A program made the position numbers and the translations under genes. This document shows, in pieces, positions 1 to 7,736 of a stretch of DNA of 35,420 bases. The stretch is taken from positions 1-35,420 of the forward strand of contig CAMHCD010000004.1 in NCBI GenBank assembly GCA_946183545.1. Reading direction: 5' to 3'. Origin of the DNA: an uncultured Clostridia bacterium. Lineage in GTDB: Bacteria > Bacillota > Clostridia > Oscillospirales > Acutalibacteraceae. The notes beneath the pieces were generated by a model, which searched no databases, was not told the origin of the DNA, and saw only the letters and a list, made by a program, of their open reading frames with translations. Numbering within the stretch: the stretch's first letter is position 1; each line of letters opens with the position of its first letter.

Positions 1-85
1 GGCGCCTTGCAAGGACGACAACGCAGTATTGTGGAAAATAGACCGCAAAGATTGTCTACTTTTTATTAGGTATTAGTATAAAACA

Positions 86-2923
86 TTACTTCTTTTGTTT
101 TTTCTTTTTCTTTTGGGGAACGGGAGGCTCATCATATGCATCAGCGTTGACGGTTTCCTCATCAAATTCCTCAGAGTTTTCCGGGAAGCTCAGTTCGTTG
201 TAGGCTTCCTCCCAGGGCATTTTCTTTTTCAGCTTGTAAACCACAAAGCACGCCGCAAGCAGCAACAGCAGACAGGTGACCGACACAAGCAGTCCCGGCC
301 AGAAGCCCTTGGGATAATAGGTCAGCACGATTTCGTGCTCGCCTCTTTCCAGATCAAAGGCAACCAAAGAACCGCCGACGGGGTCTATCTCTACCTTGTT
401 GCCGTCCACGGTAGCGGTCCAGCCTTCTTCGTAGGGAATAGATGTGTAGAACAGACCGCTGTCGGTAACATTTACCGTACCCTTGACGCTGTTTGAGGTG
501 GTTTCTTCGGTCTTCATGACCTGCTTGTTAAGCAGATGATAACCCTCTTCAAACACGTTTGCGTTGAGCACATCCACATACACCTTTGCGTTGCCGCTGG
601 TGCCCGCCTTGGGATTGGACGATACCGATATAACATCGCCCTTGCTGTAGTAGCCGATGCAGGCAATGTATGAGCGACCCATTCCGAACTTTGCGCCCTG
701 ATCGACGCCGTTTTTGGCAACGGAGATATCATCGCCTTCGGTCACGTCCGCGTACATCAGGTACAAGCCGTCCTTGGGCGCGGTGTAATTCCACTGCAGG
801 GTGATAGTCGCGTTTTTATCGATCGCGGTAAAGCTGTAGTTACCGTAAGAGGTTTCGTTAACGTTAACGATGTTTTCCGCGCTGTGCGCCTGTCCAGTGG
901 GTTCGAGTCTGGTGTATACGGGAGCGTTTATGCCCGTGGCAAGACGGAAGAACTCGTTTTGAGTTTCAAAGGGATTAAACTGATCCTCATTCTCATTTTC
1001 CACCCAGTTTTTCAGGTTCTTGTTGACCATGAAGCCCATGGGGATGTAATGATTGTTGGCATACAGTTTTTCGTTTGCTATCGAACGAACCTCGGTCATG
1101 TCATATGTGTTATGAAGGATACCGTCACGCAGTATCAGGTACTTGAGGTTCATGAACATATTGGTCACCGGAGATCCCTCCGCGTATGTATAGCGGTTAC
1201 CGGACTTCCAGCCCATCATGCCGAAGTTCTCAAAGAACTGGGTCATGCTTTCATTGGTCATGGAGTTGAACATCGACAGGCCGTGATAGCTATTGAGCGC
1301 GCCGTCGTTCAGCGTCTGGGTGGTTGTCACCTCCGCGCGCCACAGCTCGGGAGTGTTCTCCTCCATGGCGTTCATCTCTTCAATAAGCTCCTCGGTAACA
1401 TCCTCGCCGCGGGGATAGCCGATTGTAGTGGTGACAGAAGTGCGGAACACTCCGCAGTATGCGGTAAAGCCGCTCTGCGCAATAGTGATGATAAGCAGGG
1501 ACGCGATCAGCGCGTTTTTGGGGATTACACGCTTTGTATAAAGCAGCACGATGACCGTGATAAACGCAAACAGGATAGCGGAAGCCGCTATCGTGGGCTC
1601 TACCCAGTCCATATGATCCTTGAACATTATATCTGTACCGGGATCGTCCAGTGCCATCAACAGCACAAAGAAGCTCAGCGCCGAAGCGATCAGCGAACCG
1701 ATAACATTCATCGTTTCCAGATTCATAAACGCCCTGAAAGCCATGACGATGATCACGAAGCTTATCAAATAGCTGAAGCGGTAGGGGATCATGTTTGTAA
1801 AGTGGAAGCCGTGCCAGATGTAGTCAAGCTGACGGATAACGCAGCTGAGGAACATAAACAGCACAAGCGCCATATGCACAAACTTTTCCTTGAAGCTGAT
1901 GTTCTTTGATGTGAGCGACAAAAACGCAAAGAACACCGAAACCGCGCCGCATGCGATATTGGGTATTGCGTCGGCTTCCTTGTTGGCAGCGCAGGTAAAG
2001 TTGATAAGGTTACCGGTTATGCTCTTTAACGCCTTGAGCACACCCATCAAATCGTTTGTTCCGCCGATATTGATGGCAAACATCGTCGGGAAGGTGCTGC
2101 CGGTGGCATGCGTGTTTTGCAGCGCAAAGTATGCCGGCAGCAGGAAGAACGCCGTGATGCCTATTGCGATAACGGAGAACAATCCGGTTTTTACAAGATT
2201 TATCAGGAATACCTTTACGCCCTTCCAGCGCATCAAATGATATGCCGCAAAAACAAGCAAAACAAAGATGCAGGTAAAGAATCCGATATAGTAGTTGGTC
2301 AGCAAGGAAAGCGCGAGCACGACCGTGTACAAACGGAAGCGGTTCTCGGTGAGCAGCTTGACAATGCCGAGCGCCACCAAGGGAGTGATACACACGGTAT
2401 CGAGCCAGATGGTGTTCCAGTAGTAGCCCATAAAGAACGCGCAAAACGAAAAGCTGCAGCCGAAAATAAGCAGCGTAGCGTCGTGACGCTTGTAAACGCT
2501 CTTCAGGAAATACGCCATAAACGAACCCGCAAGCGCGATTTTGATACATACAGAGAACATCAAAAACTCGCGCAGGTAATCTCCGGGGATAAATACCGTC
2601 AGGAAGTTAAGCGGACTTGCCAGATAGTAGGACATCAGCGAGAAGTAGTTGACGCCGCCGCCTACAGACCAAGTCCAGAACAGTGACTCACCGTTTTGAA
2701 GCTTGTTTTGAAAATCCACCAAAAACGGGAAGTACTGATGCCACAAGTCGGTAACAAGGATTTGTTTATCGCCGAACGGAGAAACCTCCATAATACCGAA
2801 TGCCGTTACCATCAGCACAAACGGGATCAAAAATGCGAGCCACACATAATAATTGCGCGACATAAACGCCTGAAACCGACCCTTTAAATCAGTCGGCTTG
2901 CGTAAGGCTTTTGTGTTGGACAT
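86..2923 (-). CDS. yfhO: YfhO-family polytopic membrane glycosyltransferase
   Basis: This 945-residue membrane protein has many hydrophobic segments, a large extracellular region in the C-terminal half, a last membrane segment near residue 890 and a lysine-rich cytoplasmic tail. The first extracellular loop has the family pattern TDLWHQYFPF. That loop holds the acidic residue expected in GT-C enzymes, which use undecaprenyl-phosphate sugars outside the membrane. In Bacillus and Listeria, YfhO-type proteins act with a CsbB-type GT2 enzyme and a GtcA/GtrA flippase to glycosylate lipoteichoic acid. Both partner types are encoded divergently next door, so a surface-polymer glycosylation role is inferred; the sugar and acceptor are unknown. 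The start has an upstream GGAGG ribosome binding site 8 bases away. Confidence 0.88.
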   Translation of the reverse strand: MSNTKALRKPTDLKGRFQAFMSRNYYVWLAFLIPFVLMVTAFGIMEVSPFGDKQILVTDLWHQYFPFLVDFQNKLQNGESLFWTWSVGGGVNYFSLMSYYLASPLNFLTVFIPGDYLREFLMFSVCIKIALAGSFMAYFLKSVYKRHDATLLIFGCSFSFCAFFMGYYWNTIWLDTVCITPLVALGIVKLLTENRFRLYTVVLALSLLTNYYIGFFTCIFVLLVFAAYHLMRWKGVKVFLINLVKTGLFSVIAIGITAFFLLPAYFALQNTHATGSTFPTMFAINIGGTNDLMGVLKALKSITGNLINFTCAANKEADAIPNIACGAVSVFFAFLSLTSKNISFKEKFVHMALVLFMFLSCVIRQLDYIWHGFHFTNMIPYRFSYLISFVIIVMAFRAFMNLETMNVIGSLIASALSFFVLLMALDDPGTDIMFKDHMDWVEPTIAASAILFAFITVIVLLYTKRVIPKNALIASLLIITIAQSGFTAYCGVFRTSVTTTIGYPRGEDVTEELIEEMNAMEENTPELWRAEVTTTQTLNDGALNSYHGLSMFNSMTNESMTQFFENFGMMGWKSGNRYTYAEGSPVTNMFMNLKYLILRDGILHNTYDMTEVRSIANEKLYANNHYIPMGFMVNKNLKNWVENENEDQFNPFETQNEFFRLATGINAPVYTRLEPTGQAHSAENIVNVNETSYGNYSFTAIDKNATITLQWNYTAPKDGLYLMYADVTEGDDISVAKNGVDQGAKFGMGRSYIACIGYYSKGDVISVSSNPKAGTSGNAKVYVDVLNANVFEEGYHLLNKQVMKTEETTSNSVKGTVNVTDSGLFYTSIPYEEGWTATVDGNKVEIDPVGGSLVAFDLERGEHEIVLTYYPKGFWPGLLVSVTCLLLLLAACFVVYKLKKKMPWEEAYNELSFPENSEEFDEETVNADAYDEPPVPQKKKKKQKK

Positions 2924-2970
2924 AAATCAACCTCCGTGATTTTTATTATAGACATAATTTCACATATACT

Positions 2971-2998
2971 ATTCTATCACGTTTTATTATTTTGTAAA
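2971..2998 (-). promoter_or_regulatory. Predicted sigma-A promoter for the YfhO gene
   Basis: On the minus strand TTTACA (2993-2998) and TAGAAT (2971-2976) are separated by 16 bases. The predicted transcription start is about 40 bases upstream of the YfhO start codon. It lies back to back with the promoter of the plus-strand glycosyltransferase operon. Confidence 0.5.
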
Positions 2999-3036
2999 TA
3001 AAAAAATGAAAAAAGTCAATAAAATTTTCAAAATGG

Positions 3037-3066
3037 TTGGACTTTTTGACATTACTTTGATATAAT
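3037..3066 (+). promoter_or_regulatory. Predicted sigma-A promoter for the GT2-Cache-GtrA operon
   Basis: TTGGAC (3037-3042) and a perfect TATAAT (3061-3066) are separated by 18 bases, with TGA just before the -10 (extended -10). It sits in a very AT-rich intergenic stretch about 40 bases upstream of the GT2 start codon. An AGGAG ribosome binding site lies at 3091-3095. Confidence 0.65.
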
Positions 3067-3104
3067 GAAATGTGTTATAAAAGATTGATTAGGAGCACAA
3101 AAGA

Positions 3105-4064
3105 ATGAAAACTGTTGATTTGGTAGTTCCCTGCTACAACGAGGAGGAGGGACTGGAGCACTTTGTGCTGGAAACAAACAAGGTGATCGAAACGCTCCCG
3201 GACTATTCATTTCGCTATATTTTAGTAAACGACGGCAGCAAGGACAAAACCTTTTTGGTTATCAAGCAGCTTGCCGCTCGGTTTGACAACGTTAAATATA
3301 TATCATTTTCGCGCAATTTCGGCAAAGAGGCGGCAATGTACGCCGGCTTGCAGCACACCTCCGCGGACTATGTGGTGGTGATGGACGCGGATCTGCAGCA
3401 TCCGCCGCATGTCTTTCCGCAAATGCTTGAGGCGATGCAGGAGGGCTACGACTGCTGCGCCACAAAGCGCGACGAGCGCGAGGGAGAAAGCTTCTTTCGC
3501 GACCTGTTCTCCAAGCTGTTTTTCAAGCTGTCCAACAAACTGACCGACGTAAAGAACCCTTACGGAGCAATGGATTACCGCATGATGACGCGCCAGATGG
3601 TAGACGCCGTGCTGGAGCTCAGCGAGGTGCAGCGCTTTTCAAAGGGCATTTTCTCGTGGGTCGGCTTCAACACAAAATGGATCTCGTTCAAGACCGTTGA
3701 CCGCGAGCTTGGCACGACCAAGTGGAAATTTTCGTCGCTGTTTAAGTATGCGATCGACGGCATAACCTGTTTTTCTGTCGCGCCTCTGCGTTTTACGGCT
3801 GTTATGGGCGGAATAATCTTCTTTATTTCGCTGATCTATATACTGATAACGCTTATTCAAACGCTGTTTTTCGGCATCACCACGCCGGGATATGTAACAA
3901 CGCTTTGCGCGGTGCTGTTCTTAGGCGGACTCACCGAGATGTCTATAGGAATTTTGGGCGAGTATATCGGCAAGATCTATATGGAAACCAAAGAAAGACC
4001 GATATACATCGCAAAGCATTCAAATATTGATATATCAAACGAAAAGGAGAATGACCATGAGTAA
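3105..4064 (+). CDS. CsbB/GtrB/DPM1-like family 2 glycosyltransferase
   Basis: This is a 319-residue GT2 enzyme. The N-terminal catalytic domain begins with VVPCYNEEEG near residue 7 and carries the metal/nucleotide-sugar-binding DAD at residues 94-96 (MDADLQHPP) and the family signature SRNFGKEAAMYAGL near 69-82. Two membrane segments follow at about 227-255 and 262-285. This is the architecture of polyprenyl-phosphate glycosyltransferases (CsbB, GtrB, YkoT), which load a sugar onto undecaprenyl phosphate on the cytoplasmic face. With the downstream GtrA flippase and the divergent YfhO it completes a three-component glycosylation set. It overlaps the next gene by 8 bases, so the two are translationally linked. 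The sugar cannot be read from the sequence. Confidence 0.92.
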   Translation: MKTVDLVVPCYNEEEGLEHFVLETNKVIETLPDYSFRYILVNDGSKDKTFLVIKQLAARFDNVKYISFSRNFGKEAAMYAGLQHTSADYVVVMDADLQHPPHVFPQMLEAMQEGYDCCATKRDEREGESFFRDLFSKLFFKLSNKLTDVKNPYGAMDYRMMTRQMVDAVLELSEVQRFSKGIFSWVGFNTKWISFKTVDRELGTTKWKFSSLFKYAIDGITCFSVAPLRFTAVMGGIIFFISLIYILITLIQTLFFGITTPGYVTTLCAVLFLGGLTEMSIGILGEYIGKIYMETKERPIYIAKHSNIDISNEKENDHE

Positions 4065-4926
4065 ATCAAACAATTGCGTAAGTAAAGGCTTTGCCGTTAT
4101 CGTTTCCGCTGTTTTGCTGGTTGCGTCCTGTGCGTTCAGCGCGTGGATCGTTTCCGGTCCCGACCCGACGCAAACCGCGGCGGATAACGCAAAACAAGCG
4201 ATCACCAAATACGCTGACAGCACGGTACGCCTTAACGCGGACTACACCGACAACATCTTCAAAAAAGCTCAGAGCGCTTCCATGATGTTCACAGGCAAAA
4301 ACGACGATGGTCAGCTCGAGCAGATCGCTTCCGCTGTCGGCGCGGAGACGGTATATGTCACTAACGAAAAAGGCAAGATCATTGAAGTCTATCCGTCCGA
4401 CAGCAAGGAAAAAGGTAAGACGATAAAGGGAGACAAGGAGCTCGGACAGTTCAACCGCCTGCTCAGAGGCATTTCCGTAAAGAGCATATCCGATCCCGTA
4501 AAGAACGAGGACGACACATACTCGGTCAAGGCAGGCGTTATGCGCTCCGACGCGGAGGGTGTTGTTATCGTAGGTATCACTGACGAAAGCTACGCCGAGG
4601 CTGCGGGCGTCAACACAGCAGACCTCTGCGGCGCAAATACGGCAGTAGAAAAAGACGGCGCGATCATCAGCACCAATATTTCCGGCGCGTCTGAAAAATC
4701 CTCAATCAAGGATTTGACCGGCAGCGATTCCGACAGCGGCAAAATGACTGCAGACGGCAAGGACTACAATTACCGCGTTGTAAAAGCCGAGGATTATACT
4801 GTTTTGGCGGCTACACCTTCACAGGGCTTCATTATGGACAACAAGCTGGTTTCCGTTATAGTAGTTAACGTAGTATTGATTCTGATCGGCGCATGCCTGT
4901 TTGTGGTGGGGTCAAAGAAGAAATGA
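4057..4926 (+). CDS. Membrane-anchored extracellular Cache/PDC-like protein
   Basis: This 289-residue protein has a short cytoplasmic N-terminus, a membrane segment at about residues 10-32, a long extracytoplasmic domain, and a second membrane segment near 263-285 ending in a lysine-rich tail. The extracellular part has the look of a PDC/Cache sensor (VYVTNEKGKIIEVYP, followed by a second sheet-rich half), but no kinase, HAMP, GGDEF or chemotaxis output domain follows. I chose the ATG at 4057 because AAAGGAGA ends 6 bases before it. Upstream in-frame codons at 4027 and 4051 fit the ribosome binding site less well. It lies between the glycosyltransferase and the flippase and overlaps both. A role in sensing or in positioning the glycosylation machinery is inference; the Cache assignment is moderate. 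Confidence 0.6.
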   Translation: MSKSNNCVSKGFAVIVSAVLLVASCAFSAWIVSGPDPTQTAADNAKQAITKYADSTVRLNADYTDNIFKKAQSASMMFTGKNDDGQLEQIASAVGAETVYVTNEKGKIIEVYPSDSKEKGKTIKGDKELGQFNRLLRGISVKSISDPVKNEDDTYSVKAGVMRSDAEGVVIVGITDESYAEAAGVNTADLCGANTAVEKDGAIISTNISGASEKSSIKDLTGSDSDSGKMTADGKDYNYRVVKAEDYTVLAATPSQGFIMDNKLVSVIVVNVVLILIGACLFVVGSKKK

Positions 4927-5417
4927 TAAATTTTTTAAAAAAGTTTTTTGACATCAAGTTTTGGAAGTTTATTCTGGTCGGCATTATCAACACTCTGGTC
5001 GGAAACGGACTGCAGTTTTTACTTTACAACCTGACTCCTCTAAATACACTTGGGGATTCAGGCGTGTTTATCGCCAGCGCTATCGGTTATGTGATCGGAA
5101 GCATCGTCAGCTACTTGCTCAATAAGCACTTTACGTTTAAAAACACCGAAAAGGGCTGGAAGCCTATTTTCCGCTTTGCGCTTAATATAGCCGTATGCTG
5201 GCTGATCGCCTATGTGATCGCGGTTCCGCTTACAGGCATTATATGCAACGCGTCGGGCTTCTCGCTGTTTGGATGGGGCGTTACAACGACTGCTGCCAAC
5301 CTTTCGATGATCGTCGGAAGCTGTCTGTTTGTTGCCTGCAACTACATCGGTCAGCGCTTCTTCGCGTTTAAAGAAAAAGACGTGGAAACAGAAGAAACAG
5401 AAGAAAGCAAAAAATAA
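4923..5417 (+). CDS. GtrA/GtcA-family lipid-linked sugar flippase
   Basis: This 164-residue protein with four predicted membrane helices has the two family signatures, SYLLNKHFTF near residue 65 and NYIGQRFFAF near 145. It ends in a charged Glu/Lys tail. GtrA/GtcA proteins are thought to move undecaprenyl-phosphate-linked sugars across the membrane so that an outward-facing glycosyltransferase can use them. Here that enzyme would be the YfhO protein. The ATG at 4923 overlaps the previous stop codon as ATGA, which decides the start; an earlier in-frame ATG at 4893 lies inside the preceding gene's last membrane segment. It is the last gene of the operon, followed by a hairpin terminator. Confidence 0.9.
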   Translation: MINFLKKFFDIKFWKFILVGIINTLVGNGLQFLLYNLTPLNTLGDSGVFIASAIGYVIGSIVSYLLNKHFTFKNTEKGWKPIFRFALNIAVCWLIAYVIAVPLTGIICNASGFSLFGWGVTTTAANLSMIVGSCLFVACNYIGQRFFAFKEKDVETEETEESKK

Positions 5418-5434
5418 TAAGTTTTCCCATAAGG

Positions 5435-5466
5435 GCGGTTCGGCAATAGCTGAGCCGTTCTTTTTT
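5435..5466 (+). terminator. Rho-independent terminator after the GtrA gene
   Basis: GGTTCGGC (5437-5444), loop AATA, then GCTGAGCC (5449-5456) form an 8-pair stem with two G-T wobbles, extendable by further outer pairs. A run of T residues follows at 5459-5466. It separates the glycosylation operon from the VWA operon. Confidence 0.75.
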
Positions 5467-5537
5467 GCGCAGTATTTTGCTTTTTGTCGAAAAACGTCAA
5501 ATACGCTCATTTATCGTTACAAATTATCAAAAAACTA

Positions 5538-5566
5538 TTGCACTTATAGCTATAAAATGATAGAAT
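5538..5566 (+). promoter_or_regulatory. Promoter P1 of the first half of the VWA/PP2C/kinase locus
   Basis: TTGCAC (5538-5543) and TAGAAT (5561-5566) are exactly 17 bases apart, with TGA before the -10 (extended -10). GACTTTGAGGC follows at 5578-5588, 11 bases after the -10. The same motif occurs at the same distance after the -10 of promoter P2 near 11968. The downstream gene has an AGGAAAGGA ribosome binding site at 5614-5622. Confidence 0.72.
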
Positions 5567-5631
5567 ATTCATAAATAGACTTTGAGGCACGTCAATCCGA
5601 AAGCCAATAATACAGGAAAGGATATAAGCGT

Positions 5632-6426
5632 ATGTATGATACAAAGCCGAACAGATTATTTACCAATACCGGCAAGCGATTGCTGATCACATTTTGTCTT
5701 GATGTTTCGCCCTCCATGGGAAAGGAGATCGCCCAAAAGCGGTCGGCTATCGCCATACTTAACGAAACCGTAGACGGTATTGTAACCGAGCTTGCAAAAG
5801 ACAAAAAACTGCAAAGCATGGTAGAGCTGATGTTCGTCACTTTTTCCTCGGACATACTCTCGATCAACCGCGCCTCGCTGAACAGATACACTCACCAGAC
5901 ATTTTGCGAGGAGCCCGTAGGAGGCTCCAACATACCGCAGGCTGTGCTCGGTACCTTTCAAAAAATCGACGAGCGCGTCAAAGATTACCAAAGGGCAGGT
6001 ATGCGGTATCACAGCCCGATATTCGTTTTGATAAGCGACGGCAACCCCGACTATGAGGAAAGCGACGAGCTTGAGCGCAGAGCGATGGATTTAGTAACGA
6101 CGCGCTGTCAAAGAAACGTTTCGGGCTCCGTGTGTCCGTTCATCATAGGCATCGGCGACGAGCTAAACGAAAGCACCCAGTCCACCATGGCAGGCTACGC
6201 AAAAGGCTTTATGGACGGCTATTTTCATGTAATGGGCGACGAAGCGCTGCAGTCGCGGATCGCCAAAATGATCGTTAAGCTGTTCACCTGCAGCATCAAA
6301 TACGTTGCGCAGAACAGCGATTACTCCATCAAAGCGCTTGACGCTACCGCCAGCGAGATGAACCGTGTGCAGACTGAGATCTCTCAGGAAATACAGATGT
6401 ACAGGCGAACGGGAGAGGCTCGGTGA
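5632..6426 (+). CDS. VWA-domain protein 1 (TerY-like)
   Basis: This 264-residue cytoplasmic protein is essentially one von Willebrand factor A domain. The metal-ion-dependent adhesion site is visible as D24-x-S26-x-S28 (FCLDVSPSMG), a later GGSNIPQA loop with Ser where Thr is usual, and an ISDGNPD loop. There is no signal peptide. TerY-type VWA proteins occur in a triad with a PP2C phosphatase and a Ser/Thr kinase, and the next two genes are exactly those. It is a paralog of the VWA gene at 9492: both begin with a short basic leader and share FCLDVSPSM and SDGNPD/TDGNPD loops. The next gene starts within a few bases, so the pair is translationally coupled. Confidence 0.88.
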   Translation: MYDTKPNRLFTNTGKRLLITFCLDVSPSMGKEIAQKRSAIAILNETVDGIVTELAKDKKLQSMVELMFVTFSSDILSINRASLNRYTHQTFCEEPVGGSNIPQAVLGTFQKIDERVKDYQRAGMRYHSPIFVLISDGNPDYEESDELERRAMDLVTTRCQRNVSGSVCPFIIGIGDELNESTQSTMAGYAKGFMDGYFHVMGDEALQSRIAKMIVKLFTCSIKYVAQNSDYSIKALDATASEMNRVQTEISQEIQMYRRTGEAR

Positions 6427-6428
6427 CT

Positions 6429-7712
6429 ATGGATAACTGGAAATACGGTCAATACATACGAAACGGACTCCGTCACCAAAAGCAGCACAGGCTTTGTCAG
6501 GACAGCGTTTTCTTTGCGGAGGATGACAACTGCGTCGTTGCTGCGCTGTGCGACGGCATCGGCTCGCTGCCCGAATCCGGCTTGGCTGCAAAAATCGCCG
6601 CGATAGCCACATGTATGATACTTCAAAAATGCGCCGGCATCGATTTTCGGGTACACGCCTCCAATCCAAACGGCATGCTAAAGGACCTGCTCGAGCAGGT
6701 AGACAGCTATGTGGCGGCAAAATTCAGGGAACGCGGGATAGACCGTGAGTCCGGCGACAGCACGCTCGCCTTTGTATATATCTCCAAAAAATTCGGCTAC
6801 GGCTTTGCCGCCTCGCTCGGCGACAGCGCGGTTTGCCTCATTCAAAAAAACGGCAACATGTGCCTAACCGAAAGCAACGCTCACTCCGAAAGCACGGCTA
6901 CCATAAACATGCGCACCCCTTGGGAATATACCAAAAGCGATGTTTTTGAATTGAACGACGACAATTTTCTCGGCGCTGTTTTAAGCTCCGACGGAATGGA
7001 CGGCGTATTATTTGCCAAAAACTCAATACAGGTCTATAAAAATACTGAGTTTTACTTTAATGCTGTTCAAACCGATGATTTTGAAAAAACGATAGCCTCT
7101 AAGCTCGACCCGATGATCGAGCAATACAGTGATTTTCTCGACGACGACATAAGCATAGCTGTGCTCAGCCGCGCAACGGAGGACATTGAGTTTCCCGAAG
7201 ACCCTACTTGGCTGTGCAGCTGCGGCGCGCGCAACACGCTTGATGATACCTACTGCTCGGTATGCGGCAGCGACTTTATGGATGTTTACCGGAACGTTCC
7301 TTTTGAGCGTTTCGGAGGAAAGACACAGTTCTTTATGTATGCCAACAGCCGCCCCGAGTATGAGCGTAACGTCATAAAACCACAGCCGGCAGCAAAACCT
7401 GCCGAACAGCCCCGGGCAAATCCGGCGGAAAAGCCAGCCGACCGCCCTTTTGCAAAGCCGCGAGCCGTGAGCTCGGAACCAATGTCGGACAAGCAGTGGA
7501 AAAACATCCTGACCAGCGCCGCCCAAGCTGACGGCAAGGTCAAGCAGGGAACTCGGGTAATTAAAGGCGTAAAGGGAAAACCCGACGAAAAGGTTCGGTG
7601 GTGGCAAAAGCGCTCGCTGCTCGTAGCCGGCGCCACAACACTCGCCGTCAGCGTAACGGTAGTTGCGCTTCATAAACGAAATGGCAAATTACCCGATACA
7701 AATCACAAATAA
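6429..7712 (+). CDS. PP2C-type protein phosphatase 1 with zinc ribbon and C-terminal membrane segment
   Basis: This 427-residue protein has a PP2C-like domain at about residues 1-250. Visible motifs are CQDS (24-25 region), CDGIGS with D42-G43 in place of the usual DGMGG, GDSTLAF (109-115), LGDSAV (130-135), SSDGMDG (186-192) and DDDISIAV (238-245). Next comes a zinc ribbon with CxC at 263/265 and CxxC at 276/279, then a Pro/Ala linker and one membrane segment near 397-416. The phosphatase domain should therefore face the cytoplasm. I prefer ATG 6429 to GTG 6423: GGGAGAGG lies 10 bases upstream, and the paralog at 10285 aligns from this residue (MDNWK versus MKNWK). It presumably reverses the action of the kinase encoded next. 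The substrate is unknown. Confidence 0.87.
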   Translation: MDNWKYGQYIRNGLRHQKQHRLCQDSVFFAEDDNCVVAALCDGIGSLPESGLAAKIAAIATCMILQKCAGIDFRVHASNPNGMLKDLLEQVDSYVAAKFRERGIDRESGDSTLAFVYISKKFGYGFAASLGDSAVCLIQKNGNMCLTESNAHSESTATINMRTPWEYTKSDVFELNDDNFLGAVLSSDGMDGVLFAKNSIQVYKNTEFYFNAVQTDDFEKTIASKLDPMIEQYSDFLDDDISIAVLSRATEDIEFPEDPTWLCSCGARNTLDDTYCSVCGSDFMDVYRNVPFERFGGKTQFFMYANSRPEYERNVIKPQPAAKPAEQPRANPAEKPADRPFAKPRAVSSEPMSDKQWKNILTSAAQADGKVKQGTRVIKGVKGKPDEKVRWWQKRSLLVAGATTLAVSVTVVALHKRNGKLPDTNHK

Positions 7713-7736
7713 ACCATCCAATAATAAGGAGACCCC

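Noticed and set aside
1-85. Open frames to the left edge and a CCTTGCAAGG palindrome at 5-14
   Set aside because: Short frames with stops near 67 and 76 could be the tail of a gene outside the window, but no family can be recognised from about 23 codons. The palindrome is too short to interpret.
884-1909. 341-codon open frame on the plus strand opposite YfhO
   Set aside because: It lies wholly antisense to a well-supported membrane protein gene, is rich in His/Arg/Cys, and matches no family; a shadow frame.
2010-2686. Further open frames within YfhO on both strands
   Set aside because: Out-of-frame or antisense to the real gene, with no plausible ribosome binding site or protein family.
7023-7673. 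216-codon minus-strand frame inside PP2C 1
   Set aside because: Antisense to a gene with clear catalytic motifs; composition is typical of a reversed coding frame.
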